Assembly (NCBI GenBank): GCA_037044905.1
Contig: JBAOKB010000061.1
Location: forward strand, 852,752 to 916,751
DNA length: 64,000 bases
From: Hortaea werneckii
Taxonomy: Eukaryota; Ascomycota; Dothideomycetes; Mycosphaerellales; Teratosphaeriaceae
Reading direction: 5' to 3'
The notes under the pieces are model-generated. The model was not told the DNA's origin and ran no database searches. It saw nothing but the letters and a program-made list of their open reading frames with translations. Of this stretch, positions 32,056-43,943 are shown in pieces. The translations under genes were made by a program, and so were the position numbers. Each line of letters begins with the position of its first letter. The first letter of the stretch is position 1.

Positions 32056-34181
32056 ATGGTCGGTAAGTGGCAAGCCCACCGGAAAACAATCCTACTAGGA
32101 GCAGGATCGCTGTACCCGTGATACCAGTCCAACATACAGTACCTAAATGGATTGGGAAACACCGCACGGTGCTCCGTGGCTGAGTCATACTTCATAGCTG
32201 ACACCGCCGATCTACATTTATCAGTGTACAGCCGCAAATCAAGCCTCGAACAGCCTTGATCCTCTACGGATCGGAGACTGGAAATGCCCAAGATGTAGCC
32301 GATGAGATTGGCGATCTCACTGCTCGTCTGCATTTCGATACCACCGTCCTAGATTTCGATTCCGTCTCTCTCCGTGACATCGTCAAACCTACCGTGCTTA
32401 TCTTCGCCATCTCCACTACTGGCCAAGGCGAATTCCCACAGAATGCCCGTCGCTTCTGGAGGACGCTCCTCAGCTCGGGCTTGAAAGTCGGAGTCCTTCG
32501 AAAAGTGAAGTTTGCTAGCTTCGGTCTGGGAGACTCGAGCTATCCACGCTTCAACGTGGCCCATCGAATGTTGCATGGACGACTGGTGCACCTAGGAGCT
32601 CAGGCCTTCTGTGACAGAGGTGAAGGTAATGAACAGCACCCAGAAGGTCACAGTGCCACTCTCAGAACGTGGACCGTTGCGCTCAAGGAGAAGTTACTGG
32701 AAGTCTTCCCTTTGGAGGAAGGCGTGCTGCCAATTGCCGACGACGTGTTTATCGAGCCAAAATGGAAATTCGAGAGTGCTCTGACGACAGGGAACGGTAA
32801 TGGAGATCAAAGCAATGGGGTATCTTCTCTGGGCACTCAATACGGACCCAGCCATTTAAAGGAGCTTTCAAACCGAATATCGCCTTCTACCGACCTCTTA
32901 CCGGTCAAGACATCTTACACAGCTGAAATTCTACGAAACGATCGCATCACAGCACCCGATCACTTTCAAGACGTTCGAGTTCTCGACTTGCGTCTACAAC
33001 AACCATACTCGTACAATCCCGGAGCAGTCGCCGTCGTGTACCCTAAGAACTTCCCACAGGACGTTCAGGAATTCATTGATCTCATGTCGTGGCAGGATGT
33101 CGCTGATCAACCAATAAATCTAATCCGCACCGCCGATGATACACCCGGAAGTCCCCCAACGCCTTCTCCGCTTCGCCACCTTGAGCTGGATTCCATCAAT
33201 CTGACGATCCGGTGGCTCCTTGAAAATGTCCTCGATATCATGAGTATACCCCGACGGTCCTTCTTTGCTTCTCTTGCTCACTTCGCGGGCACCGCTACCG
33301 AAGACGAAGCTTACCAAAAGGAGCGACTTCTGGAATTGGCCAACCCCGAACTTATCGACGAGCTGTGGGACTACACCACGAGACCGAAGCGAACGATTGT
33401 CGAGGTCATGATGGATTTTACGACTATAAAAATACCATGGCAGTATGTCCTCAATGTACTGCCAATGATGAAAGGTCGACAGTTCAGTATCGCTTCCGGC
33501 GGCAAGCTGAAAGTCGACGACGAGGGTCATACAAAAGTTGAATTGTTAGTGGCTATCGCCGACCCACCTTCCCCTATCATCAAGTGGCGAAGACGGCATG
33601 GCGTTTGCACAAGATACATCACCACCTTGGAAGCAGGCCAGCAGATCAATATCGGGCTACAGCAGGGCTACCTCGACGTGAAACCAAGCGAAGTCGAGAC
33701 GCCAGTCGTGATGATCGGGCCTGGAACTGGCCTCGCTCCGATGAGGGCTATGACTTGGCAGCGTCTTGCATGGGCCCAGGACCTGGGAGTCAGACAGGAC
33801 GGGAGGAAACTGGAAGACGATATTTTGATCTTTGGCTGTCGAAGCGAGGAAGCCGATTTCTTCTTCAAGCACGAGTGGGATCAGCTGGTCAAGGACGAGC
33901 GTTTGAACGTCCTCGCCGCTTTCTCCCGGAGTAAAGCGACGCCGAGGAAATACGTCCAGGATCGCATCCGAGACGAAGGCGAAGCTGTTCACAGGGCTTT
34001 GGTTGAGAAGCAGGGTAAAGTGTATGTTTCTGGTTCCTCGGGTAGTATGCCCAAGGGAGTGAGGGAAGCGTTGGTTGATATCCTGGTTAAGTATGGCCAT
34101 GAAGGAATGGCCAGAGAGGAAGCTGAGGGGTATTTGGATGATATGGAGAAGGCGGGGAGGTATAAACAAGAGACTTGGTAG
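32056..34181 (+). CDS. TAH18: Tah18, NADPH-dependent diflavin oxidoreductase
   Basis: Tah18 passes electrons from NADPH through FAD and FMN to Dre2 for cytosolic iron-sulfur cluster assembly. The FMN-binding flavodoxin domain starts at YGSETGNAQDVAD and includes STTGQGEFPQN and FGLGDSSYPRFN. The FAD domain carries RQFSIAS. The NADPH domain carries GPGTGLAPMRA, FGCRSEEADFF and the ending KYVQDRI...VYVSGSSGSMPKGVREAL. The main exon is 32232-34181. Upstream, CACCATGG at 32053 with GTAAGT at 32063 looks like a true start with a 7-base exon. Keeping frame then needs an 11-base exon at 32128-32138 (CCAG before, GTACCT after). This gives 655 residues; the microexon is inference. Confidence 0.9.
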
Positions 34182-34730
34182 GATTGGAGGTGGCTGTTGA
34201 TCGGTCAATGAGCAAAGGTGTTCTTCGAAACGATGCCGCGAGGAGATGAACTCCTTTCACCATGGGCCCTGACCAAGATGCCTCCAGAACTGGAATCTTG
34301 GACGGGAAGGAAAATGATATTGGTGCCTCAGGCATAAACTGGCCTCAAGCTGAGGCCGGGTTTCGGGGCTTTACGACCCCGGAAGCCCGGGATTTGGGCA
34401 ACCGAGCGATCTCTAAGCTGTGGGAATCTTCAGCCCTATCGCCGGACCAATTCGATCCATCTCGACCCGACGACGCCTCCTGCGTAGTCACGTTCCGGAG
34501 TCTGGAATTGAATATCTCTCCGTCGGGGTCTTCCATGACGTGACGTCTTTTAACAGTCATGAGTTTTTCTTCTGCTGTCTATATATAATGATAAGTAGTT
34601 GATCGTGTCGAGTAGAGAGATTATCAGGCAAGTCTACCTATTGTTCCAGTCGACGTCCCTTTCACGCCGTTTATCTCTCTCCTCACCTCACCTTTCCGCA
34701 CACGGTATTTGACTGGACTTCTCAAACATC
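34182..34730. promoter_or_regulatory. Upstream region of the drug-type MFS transporter
   Basis: The spacer includes an open frame at 34262-34543 without recognisable motifs. A TATA element is listed separately. Confidence 0.4.
34580..34587 (+). promoter_or_regulatory. TATA element of the MFS gene
   Basis: A TATATATA string lies about 145 bases upstream of the ATG at 34731, followed by a CT-rich leader (34676-34692). Confidence 0.45.
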
Positions 34731-36548
34731 ATGGCCGAGCTGTTCGAAGATACTACTTTTGGGCAGATCCTCCGATGGGCTTCAGGCGGCAAGCTCTTCG
34801 CGCATCGTGATGACTGGGACGAGGAATTACGAGAGCATTATGTTGTCGGATCGCAAGAGAAACAGAGACGGAGTAGTGATGAATTGGAGAAGGGTAAGGA
34901 GGATTATGTCTTGATCGACTCTCTTGAGAATGATCCGAAGGTATTCTATCCTGCCCCTCCCCTCTTCCGTCCTCCCGGTAGATGCATCTGCTAATCTTGC
35001 AAGACAGAACCCGCGCAATTGGACCGTAGCCAAGAAGGCCTTTGTCACTTTCAACATCTGCCTCCTCACCTTCTCCATCTACATCGGCTCTGCCATCTAC
35101 ACTTCTGGCCTTAGGGATATCATTCAGGAGTTCGCTGTTTCCCAGACCGTGGCAACCTTGGGCTTGACGCTCTATGTCTTGGGCTACGGCATGGGGCCTA
35201 TGATCTTTGTAAGCCTGAGCACATCATCTTGGGACTTTGTTGCTTGCTAATCGTCGATCTTGCAATAGGCACCGCTATCCGAGATCCCGTTCGTTGGCCG
35301 CAATAAGATCTACCTTGGTACACTGCTGGTCTTCGTCTTTTTCAATTTCGGTGTGGTCTATGCGAAGAATATTGGAATGGTGAGTGCACTACTCATTCGT
35401 CTGCGCAGCGCTAGACTAACCTTCGCAGCTTCTCGCTTTCCGTTTCCTCACCGGCTTCTTCGGCAGTCCCGTCCTCGCTACAGGAGGTGCTTCGTTGGCA
35501 GACATGTACCGACCTGCGAAGCGAGCCTACCCCTTCGCCATCTACGGCATCGCAAATGTCGCCGGTCCAACCGTGGGCCCTGTAGTCGGTAACTGGGCCG
35601 CGGAGTTCAAAGGCTGGACCTGGCCCATCTGGATCCTCATCTGGGCTTCCGGCTTCGCACTCGTCTTCCTTTTCTTCTTCTTCCCCGAAACGAGCGCCAA
35701 CTACATCCTCTGTCGACGCACTGCTCGTCTGCGGAAGCACGAACCGAAAGACGGACTCAAGTTCAAATGCCAGCCTGAAATCATGGGCGAGCAAATGACG
35801 CCTGCGGCCGCTATGAAGATGACGCTAGTCAAGCCTTTCACGCTCTGCTTCGGCGAATCCATCGTCTTTGCTCTTAACCTCTACATCGCTTTGATCTACG
35901 CAGTCCTCTACTGCTGGTTAGAGTCGATCCCCATCGTCTTCGAGCAGGTCCGTGGCTTCAGTCTTGGCATCTCAGGGCTTTGCTACATCGGATTGATCGT
36001 GGGTGGTCTGCTCACGATCCCGCCGTACTTCTTCTACAATTACTACTTTGTGGAGCCGCGGTTCGATGACGAGGGCAACATCAGACCGGAAATCCGTCTC
36101 GAAACCGCTCTAGTCGGTTGCTTCTGCTTGCCTATCTGTCTCTTCCTTTTTGGCTGGACGGGAAGTGATACTTCTATCCACTGGATCGTCCCAATCATCG
36201 GCACGACGTTCTTCACTATCGGTGCTTTCTGTTCGGTAAGTTCGTCATTTCCATGTGTGGGTACGACATATCCCTAACCTATAGTAGTTCGCCGCCGTCC
36301 TCAATTACTTGGGCGACTCGTATCCCGCGGATTTTGCTTCCATCTCCGCCGGCAACGACTTCTTCCGTTCTTGCTTCGGTGCCGCTTTCCCGCTTTTTGC
36401 TACGCAAATGTTCACCACCCTCGGCATTGATTGGGGCAACAGTCTCCTCGGTTTCCTCACTATCTGTTTTATTCCAATTATTTTTGGACTTTGGTGGAAG
36501 GGTGATCGGCTGCGCATGAGGAGTAGTAATGCGAGACATGACATTTGA
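34731..36548 (+). CDS. MFS multidrug transporter (DHA1 type)
   Basis: This is a proton antiporter of the plasma membrane, drug:H+ antiporter-1 family (polyamine, caffeine and fluconazole resistance proteins are relatives). Exons are 34731-34940, 35008-35208, 35269-35379, 35429-36235 and 36288-36548; all splice sites are GT-AG and all introns fall between codons, giving 529 residues. The N-terminal 90 residues are cytosolic and charged. The first membrane segment is FVTFNICLLTFSIYIGSAIY. The family motif LGYGMGPMIFAPLSEIPFVG (between TM2 and TM3) is complete, as are the TM5 GPVVGNW and the C-terminal LNYLGDSYPADFASISAGND. Twelve segments are expected. The substrate is unknown. Confidence 0.93.
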
Positions 36549-36843
36549 TGGCTTTTACGATTATATGTATGATGCTGGGTTGAATGTTTCACGAATTTTG
36601 CGTTAAAGCGGAAAAGTTCCAGGGCATAGGTAATCTCTAATGTTTATCAATCCAGAGCAAAGCTGGCTTCTTGCCATTTGATCGGAAGTTGTTGCTATTC
36701 AATGACATTTACTTGGTCACGATTTGCGACGTCAAACCTCACTCGAATCGTCGCAGAAGGTTGGCGACATAGACAGCTGAAGATGTGGCTCCTACCTCGT
36801 CGGGGATTAAGATGGACATGGAAGGATAGCTATCAATCTCTAT

Positions 36844-39249
36844 TTACTGAGTCGCCGCCCAATTCACCACCCAAGCCAAAGCTGATCCCCAATTAATAGC
36901 GACCTCGTTCGTAGAGTAGCTGTTAACGTCATCCACATAGCATGTCTGCGGAGCACATCCTTGCAACACATCGTCTGCCGGTGGATCCGAGGCATTTTCA
37001 TTGGCACCGCCTGCCATCGAGCCAGGAGGCGCTCGAGGGACTGTGTCATCTAGCTGATGCGCATACAGTCTGGAGTGTACGTTTTGAGGTACTTTGGTGC
37101 CGTAGCCGCGAACGTAGGATTGTGCCAGGGCGTTGCGGCCTAGTGTGTAGTCCAAGCCGCGAAGAGCAGCATCTCGATAGGTGTTGTTGTTTGACAAATC
37201 GGCTGCTGTTGCTACTACCTGTGGAGAAGATTAGCATTTAGCGCTACCGTCAGCAGCTTCGGAGGAACCTACTTGCACATTGTTGAGGTGGTTGCTGTTG
37301 GAACCCCATTGGTAGTCTGTTATGAAGACGTCGTAGCCATTAGACTGGTTTTGCTGTACCGCAATGAGCAGATCTGCGGCGTCCATTACGGATTGCACTG
37401 GCTGATGCTTCTCAGACGAGTTCTCGCCAAGATACATGGCAAGATCAAGCCTGCCGAGTGCAGCGACGGAACCCCAACTAAACCCACTTGGAATAGAAAA
37501 GGCAGTCGAAGCATTCGCGGTATGGTATGGGTTCTCTTTTAAGTCAGCCAAGTAGTCGGGTGATGAAGTCGTAAGGTACATTTCAGCGGCGGCCCAGTAG
37601 AATTCGTCGGACACATCACCGTCGCTGTATGCTCCACCACCGAGGTCCCAGTCAGTTCCTGGAGCAAGAATGTTTGGATGACGCTTCGCAGCTGCATAAG
37701 CCGTTCGTGCTGCGTACAGACATTTGTCGGCGTAGGCAGCATCAAACTCAGCGAAGATTCGGGCGCCCATAGCTGCGACCGCGGCGAGATTCAGCGTCGC
37801 TGCTGTAGAAGGACGATGGAGTTCCCGTCGTTTCGGATCTTGTAAAGGCTCTGTCGGCAACGGTGTCCATTCATTGTCGTGCATTTTGTGGTGGGCAAGC
37901 GACGACATATCGACCATCGTCCCGTTGAAAAGTTGCGGTGGTGAGTTCTCCGGGACTTGCATCTTGAGCAGAAAGTCCAGCTCCCATCGTGCTTCGTCCA
38001 GTATGTCTGGTATTTGATTATGGCGTTCCGGAATCCGGAGAGAGCCGTCTTCTGCCGGCGATGCTTTTCGATGCGAATCATGACGACTTTTCCTCTCATA
38101 CGCCATGAGCAACTGCGCTGCAGATATGCCGCCATTTACGACGTATTTGCCCTGATCTCCCGCATCATACCAACCCCGTGTAACGTCGAGGGTGTAGTTG
38201 CACGTCCAGGGCTCTTCGTATGCAATCAACGAGTCGTGAACAGCCTGGCAAGGCACAATCAAGTCTCCTTTGTTTGGAGGAACTTGTACATGTCCTGGCG
38301 GCCGTGCATACTTCTGACCGACGAGGTTTGCGTCTATTTCAATCCCGCTACGCTGCTGGTAGAAGAAGCGTAGAGCGTCTTGCTGTAAGTCGTTGTACAC
38401 TGAAGAAGAGATTTGGAATGGGAAGCTTGTGTCACCCGCGGAGACTAGAGTGTAACCCTCGCCAGTCGAGTTGAACGAAGAGAAGTCAATCTTTGAGACC
38501 GTCTGATTTGATGCGGCATCCATTCCAAGATACTCCGTCTGTCCTTCCAAGCATACCTTACCAGATCGATCGTGGAGGGTCCAAGGCTGTGCTCCGGTCA
38601 TGTTGTTAGTGACCAGCGTCGCCATTTTGGGTCCATTGGCCAGATATCCAAGCTGATTCACTTTTACTGCGGGTCCGAAATCTTGCTGCCATCCGCTGCG
38701 ATCAATGCGTTTCATCGACACAGAGCCAATGCAAACTACGGCATCGGCAGGACTACCGCCCAAATTGAACTCCAATGTTGCGTTCGGAGCTTGGTTCGCC
38801 GGAGAGAACGTCATACTGAACGGATATGGCGAGGTAGTAAGAGCAGCTTTCATGTCGAGGTTGGGATCAAGCGGCGGGTCCGGCGTCTGGACACGGATGT
38901 CATAACCGATTGACGAGCTTGCCGTGAAATTCAAGGTGTATACATCGTTCTGATCATCTTAACACAATGTTCGTGCGTCTAGTACACCTGGAGAATTGCG
39001 ACTTACCTTGGTTTCGAGGAAGTCATAGGTTGTCCTCAAGTAGCTTGCATTGAATCCTTGGCCCTTCGGGACTCTCATACAGTAAGACCCATTTGCTACT
39101 TGGCCTTGTGGACTTGAAATCCACCCTGAAGATCCGTTGATTAAGTTGCCATTGCGGATGATCTGTGGAGTGCCTGGAATCGCAGGGTCTGCGACTTGTG
39201 GTATCGCAGCATTGACCAAAATTGACACAACAAGCCACCAAGATTTCAT
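36844..39249 (-). CDS. Secreted GH9 endoglucanase with N-terminal carbohydrate-binding-like and Ig-like domains
   Basis: This is a predicted beta-1,4-glucanase. Exons are 39249-39007, 38949-37273 and 37218-36844, all in phase 0, giving 764 residues. A signal peptide (about 1-20) is followed by a galactose-binding-like beta-sandwich (25-165), a CelD-type Ig-like domain (VNQLGYLANGPKMATLV, about 170-250) and the GH9 alpha-barrel (about 255-760). GWYDAGDQGKYV carries the paired aspartates D343 and D346, of which D346 is the likely catalytic base. YSTNEVAINWGSALAW carries the proton donor E745. The usual HHR substrate-site motif reads HSR here. GH9 enzymes are uncommon in ascomycetes. The next gene upstream on the same strand is a processive GT2 synthase. 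Confidence 0.92.
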
Positions 39250-39990
39250 AATGACGACTTAAAGAGGCCAAAACCGAGTCCACAGAGAAGCGAGCATGGT
39301 GAAGACTTTGCTGTTGACAGCATTCTTGAAGATATATGCCGGAGTCCATGGCTGACTGGTTCAACCCGTGAGTCGGTTATAGCGGAAGCTATACGACTGT
39401 GGCGGGCAATACTCATCTCTTTCCCCAATTCGTGAATGTCGTAGGAGTGTCGTGGAGCGGTTGACCCATCTCATGTCAGATGAGCTCAGATTTCCATCAT
39501 TGGTGATGCGTTAGACGGTGAAGACGGCTCACATCTGAAGATCTTCTGTGCAATGCGTGAGGGGAACGTGGGGAGGCGGGTTGAGATTTGAGCACCTGCC
39601 TATTTCGGCGATTCAGGCTAAACACGGAGCTAAGCTGCAGTTGCGGAGTTGATATACTGGCCGCTCACGGGACGCAAACGAAGACGCAGAAGGGAAAACC
39701 ATGAGCTGTGACATCGGTCGGTCCACCGATGTCCGCGTGCTGGCAAAGAGTCTGAAAGAGATCAACTTAGGGTGGTCGACAGGCAACCCACTGCAAACAG
39801 TTCAAAGAGGCGGGCGCGCAGAAACTATCAGATGCTCAGTGTCAATCCTTACAATAACGTCACTGGAGCACAATGGTCAAACGAGTTGTGTTGGCGTGTC
39901 ATGCTTGTATGGTATTGCTTTCATTGGCATTCATAAATTCATATATAAAGGATCATGGGCATCGTTGGCCCTTCATGTCCAGGTTTGAAC
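39250..39990. promoter_or_regulatory. Spacer between GT2 synthase and GH9 genes
   Basis: This 740-base region upstream of GH9 and downstream of the GT2 gene has no recognisable gene or repeat. Confidence 0.4.
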
Positions 39991-42900
39991 TCAATCGACT
40001 TGACTTTTGCGGGGTTCTTCAGTCGGAAGTACTGAGAAGCTGGGCCTTGTAGGCTCCACGGTAGGGGGGCCAGCAAGAGAAGGCCTTGCAGCCGCACTAC
40101 CGAGCCGCATACCAACGGCAGTGACCGTCATACGCCGACCTTGGGATTCCCCTGTGCTGGGGTGAGTTGGGGAAGGTGGCTGTTCTTCCAGCCGAAGAAC
40201 CACCTCGACGGCTCGCTCGTCCTCAATAACTTTCGGATGCCTTAAATCGTCGTCAGGGCAAATTCCATAGAAGAGATGTGTAAGTAAAGCTTTGAACACA
40301 TACCTCTTCGCAAAATAGCGTGCGTATTTGTAAAGCGAGTAATAGCAGGAAAGAATGTTAATGGCGGTTAGCACAATCTTGTATGGTGCGTAATAAAGGT
40401 AAACGGCCACGAAGCCGACCCTTTCGTTGCGAAGGCGAAGATGAATCTCGTTGAATATCTGCACGACAAGTCAGTCATGTTGCCCTTTCACACGGCCGCG
40501 ATCTCGCCGCCGGTAACGACTTACAATGACGTTGATGTAATATAAGACAAAAGTTCCCGCCATGAGATACCCGCAAAAGTCTGGTCGGACGATAAATGAG
40601 ATGGGGAGAACGAATGGCGCTAAAAGGTACAGCAAGGTCTCATAAACCTCTTGCCAGACGAAAAGCTTCGCGCCTATCTCCCACCAGCCCAGTTTCCAGG
40701 AACCCAGTATGTATGCCATGTTGTAATACATGCCATTGACGAAGAAGAAGTCTACAAGACGTCAGCAAATGCTCCAACACACCGTGGTGCGGCTTTCTAG
40801 CTTCTCTCCAACTATCTGGCTGTGAGATAAAGTGCGCAACTTACTCCATCTGTAGAACCGTTGTTTGAATATTGTCCTGCGTTGGACAAGTTAGGTCAGC
40901 AAAGAGCAATGATGAAGTTCCCGAAAGGACAATCTTACATTTCGCCGAATCCGCCTCTTGATCCACCGCCAGAGAAGAAGACGTCCGTAGGAGTTTCGGT
41001 CTCGACAAAAATCGCTGTGCACATCCTGATGCGGCAACCGAGTTGACGTGCGACGTGCCCAAAGAACCAATCCTCGCTCACACTAAATCCCGGATCTGTT
41101 TGCGTTCATTAGAGACTTTCTGTTGCCCAAGCTGGATGATGTACTCAACGTACGTGTGTGGAATGTCTGAATAAGGAACCTGGTATTCCAGAGAGATATC
41201 GCACCATGCGGGAAGGTTGCCGATCCAATGTTACCAGCAAAAGCCCGTTGTAAACCGCTGATTTTGTATTCCAGGTCTTGGGCCTGCTGACATAGCGTTC
41301 CCTTGCTGGAATTCGGCCCTACCGACTTGATTGTATAGCCAATACACTTCACCATGCCCTTCATCCTATCACTGACGATAGGGAAGTTGGGAGGAAGCGC
41401 ACAATCGTCGTCTATCAATAAGACATTCTCGAAGTGTTTTGCTGCATAACAGCCAACGAATTGGGCGACAATTTTGCTTCCGACTGGAGACCAGATATGA
41501 TTAACCCCATAGGGTTTGCACACCTCCTCGGTGTTATCGAGAGGAGTTGGGCTATTCCCGTTCGCAATCACGTAGATGTGGTTCGCTGGGAAGATCTTGA
41601 GAGCGGCTTCGAGAGTCGGGCCAATGATACGAGCAGATTTGTAGCAAGGCTGAGAACCGTTAGCCACTACCTTGGACATGTTTGCGCATTGAGCTCAGCC
41701 CATGTTGCTGCAATTCGCAGATCGAAACGACCATGAACGTTCCTCTTGTAGCAGGTCAGCGCAGACTTTATGGCAGGCTTACAATTAGAAGAGCCGTATT
41801 TTGAACACCAGGCGTCTTAGTTGCATCAAAATCTTCTGATGGCTCGGGCATCGGAGGCTCTTTTTCAAAAAGAGTCAACAACGGAGCGTAAGCGTAACTG
41901 CCAAGAATAAGCTCCTGTCATCGCACGCTGAATGTAGGGTTGATGCTGACAATACAGCTAGGCCTATTGTTATAGACCAGGTTCCCGCAACGACGAACTT
42001 GTTCGACACAACCCAGAACAGCCACCAAACAGCCCCTCGCCACAGAGGCACTCCGATGAGAACGAAATAGATGAAGCAAAGGAGGATCAAATAGAAGGTG
42101 ACCTCGAAAGCAATCTGCACCCACTTTTTGCGTTCGAGCTCTGTTTTTCGGACCTTGGCCTTCTCGTAAATGTCCGCAATCGTAGTCCTCCGCGCTGAGG
42201 CCGTGACTGCCGCGGTCGTGGATTGAACCGCAGTCACAACAGTGTTAGCCACTGTTTGTAGAGTCGATCGTCTCGCTCTCTGTCCAGCAGTGTTGTCTGA
42301 AGATACAGGGTTCATCGTTGGGAGGCGTGCAAGGCTGTCTTCGTTGTCTTTTTCGTGGTACTGGTCCTCTGCAACGAAGTATGTGGGCATATGCGGATCC
42401 ATCGATTCTTGATCGTCGAGGGATTTTCGGCTCGTTGATTTCGGCTCGGCTGCATTAGCAAGTGCCATATTGTAGCCACTCAACCTCTTAAAGAGAACAG
42501 TGCCATCTGGAATTTGCTCGACTGGTACGGTCAGTCCGCCCTCCGGTGTTTCAGCGATGTCTTCTAGCCTGCTGCCAAAGCGCTGAAGGCCGACATCATG
42601 GCCCTTGTCTAAAGACGGTACGTGATCGGAATGGTCCGATCCTTGCAGCGTTTGCCGATTGGATTCGCTCACATCTGCTCTTGGAAAACTTCTCAGAATG
42701 GTCGGCAAGCTAGTCTTCCGCCCTTGGTATCCGGGGTCGCTCGACACCCCTTGAAGGGTAGTAGCTCTTGGACGGGATGCATAATTGGTCTCGAGACTTC
42801 CAGCGCGCCTTTGCGAATGCTCGCCAGTATTGTGTTGTTGGAGAAAATCGATCGCAATGTTGTCGAGTTGCTCGACTTCATGCTGTTGATCGGCGACCAT

Positions 42901-43092
42901 TCGCTGTATGTCAAAAGTCCGCCTGGCATCCGTGCGATGAGGTGAAGAATCACGCTGACGGTCATGGTCAGGTGTCCAGGCTTCCTGATCGCTGACAGTT
43001 GCAAGAAGGTGGGCGGGTATAACAATGTTTTCCACAGAGGGTGAGGGTTCAAAGGGAGGCGTGTAACCTCGCTCGATGTCTGCTGGATCCAT
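39991..43092 (-). CDS. Processive family-2 glycosyltransferase (polysaccharide synthase-like)
   Basis: This membrane beta-glycosyltransferase has the fold of chitin, cellulose and hyaluronan synthases. Exons fit as 43092-41951, 41897-41783, 41649-41154, 41095-40939, 40876-40845, 40751-40525, 40458-40304 and 40240-39991, giving about 857 residues. The first 320 residues are disordered. Two membrane segments (about 325-385) precede the catalytic core: LLIPCYKSAR (418), DDD at 499-501, ED at 592-593 (VSEDWFFGH) and RFYRW at 643-647, the product-binding R-x-x-R-W motif. Several C-terminal membrane segments follow. Two introns are less certain: the first (53 bases, GTCAGC donor) and the last (63 bases, divisible by three, so readable either way). 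Related fungal GT2 proteins are needed for surface hyphal growth; the polymer made here is unknown. Confidence 0.88.
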
Positions 43093-43943
43093 TCTCGATC
43101 AATTCAGCAACCACGGACGACTGTTGCAGTAGAAACACAGCCTTTCTCTTGCGGAAAAGAAGTGATTGAGACATTGCGTAAGTCATTGGAGTTTAAAGCA
43201 TTCGCGGAAGATTTGGGTAGCCTTCGACCCGTGTTGACCTTTGTGATCATAGGCGCACACCTAAAGGCTACATGTGCGAACAAGGTGACGGGTGGCAGCC
43301 AGGCTGCTGAAGCGATTTCAAAACCTCTAAACTCAAAATCCATCTTGCCGTTACCACCAGCCAGTACCAGGGCAGCGGGGGCCTGCTTGGACGGACCCGG
43401 TAGAACAGGAACAGTGCAAATGGTTCACGCAATTGCCTATTAGGTCGGCATAATGTTCGATTATAGGTAGGGATCGAGACGGCTTTGGGTGCGTCTTACC
43501 GCGTGGCAGCAGTCGAGACACCAGCCATGACGTTCGAAACGCTTTAGGTTTGCACGGCTCCTCGGCATACCGGACGTTCTATAAGGGTTTTGTCATCGGG
43601 ATTCATGCCGTCTTATGATAAAGCCTCGGCATATAAGGAGAGCGCGAGGGATGGAAACTTTGAAGATGTGGAATATGTGAACGAATTCCCATCACGATGC
43701 TAAAGGTGTCTCGAATGTCCAAAGAAACATCTGGATTTTGGCAGTAGCGTGTCGCTTGTCTGAGTCTCTATGCAAGCACTTGCAGAGAATACACTCCAGT
43801 CGTAATGACGCATGTCTCCACGCAGATCAAGGCACCATTCCGAACCCAGACGATCGTTTCGGTTGGTCTTAAGGTGGGAAGACGCTTTGGAACGAAACTT
43901 AGCCTGAAAGGTTACACCGATGAGGTCTCGTTATACCTTCAAA
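43093..43943. other. Intergenic region
   Basis: This spacer includes the likely GT2 promoter and the monooxygenase 3' UTR. Short frames on both strands are not convincing. No repeats were seen. Confidence 0.4.

Noticed and set aside
34262..34543. Plus-strand frame of 93 codons upstream of the MFS gene
   Set aside because: It has no recognisable domain, signal peptide or context, and the likely promoter of the MFS gene overlaps it.
40241..40303. Reading through the last GT2 intron
   Set aside because: The 63 bases stay open in frame, but a GTATGT donor, a CTGAC branch and an AAG acceptor make splicing more likely; kept as an uncertainty.
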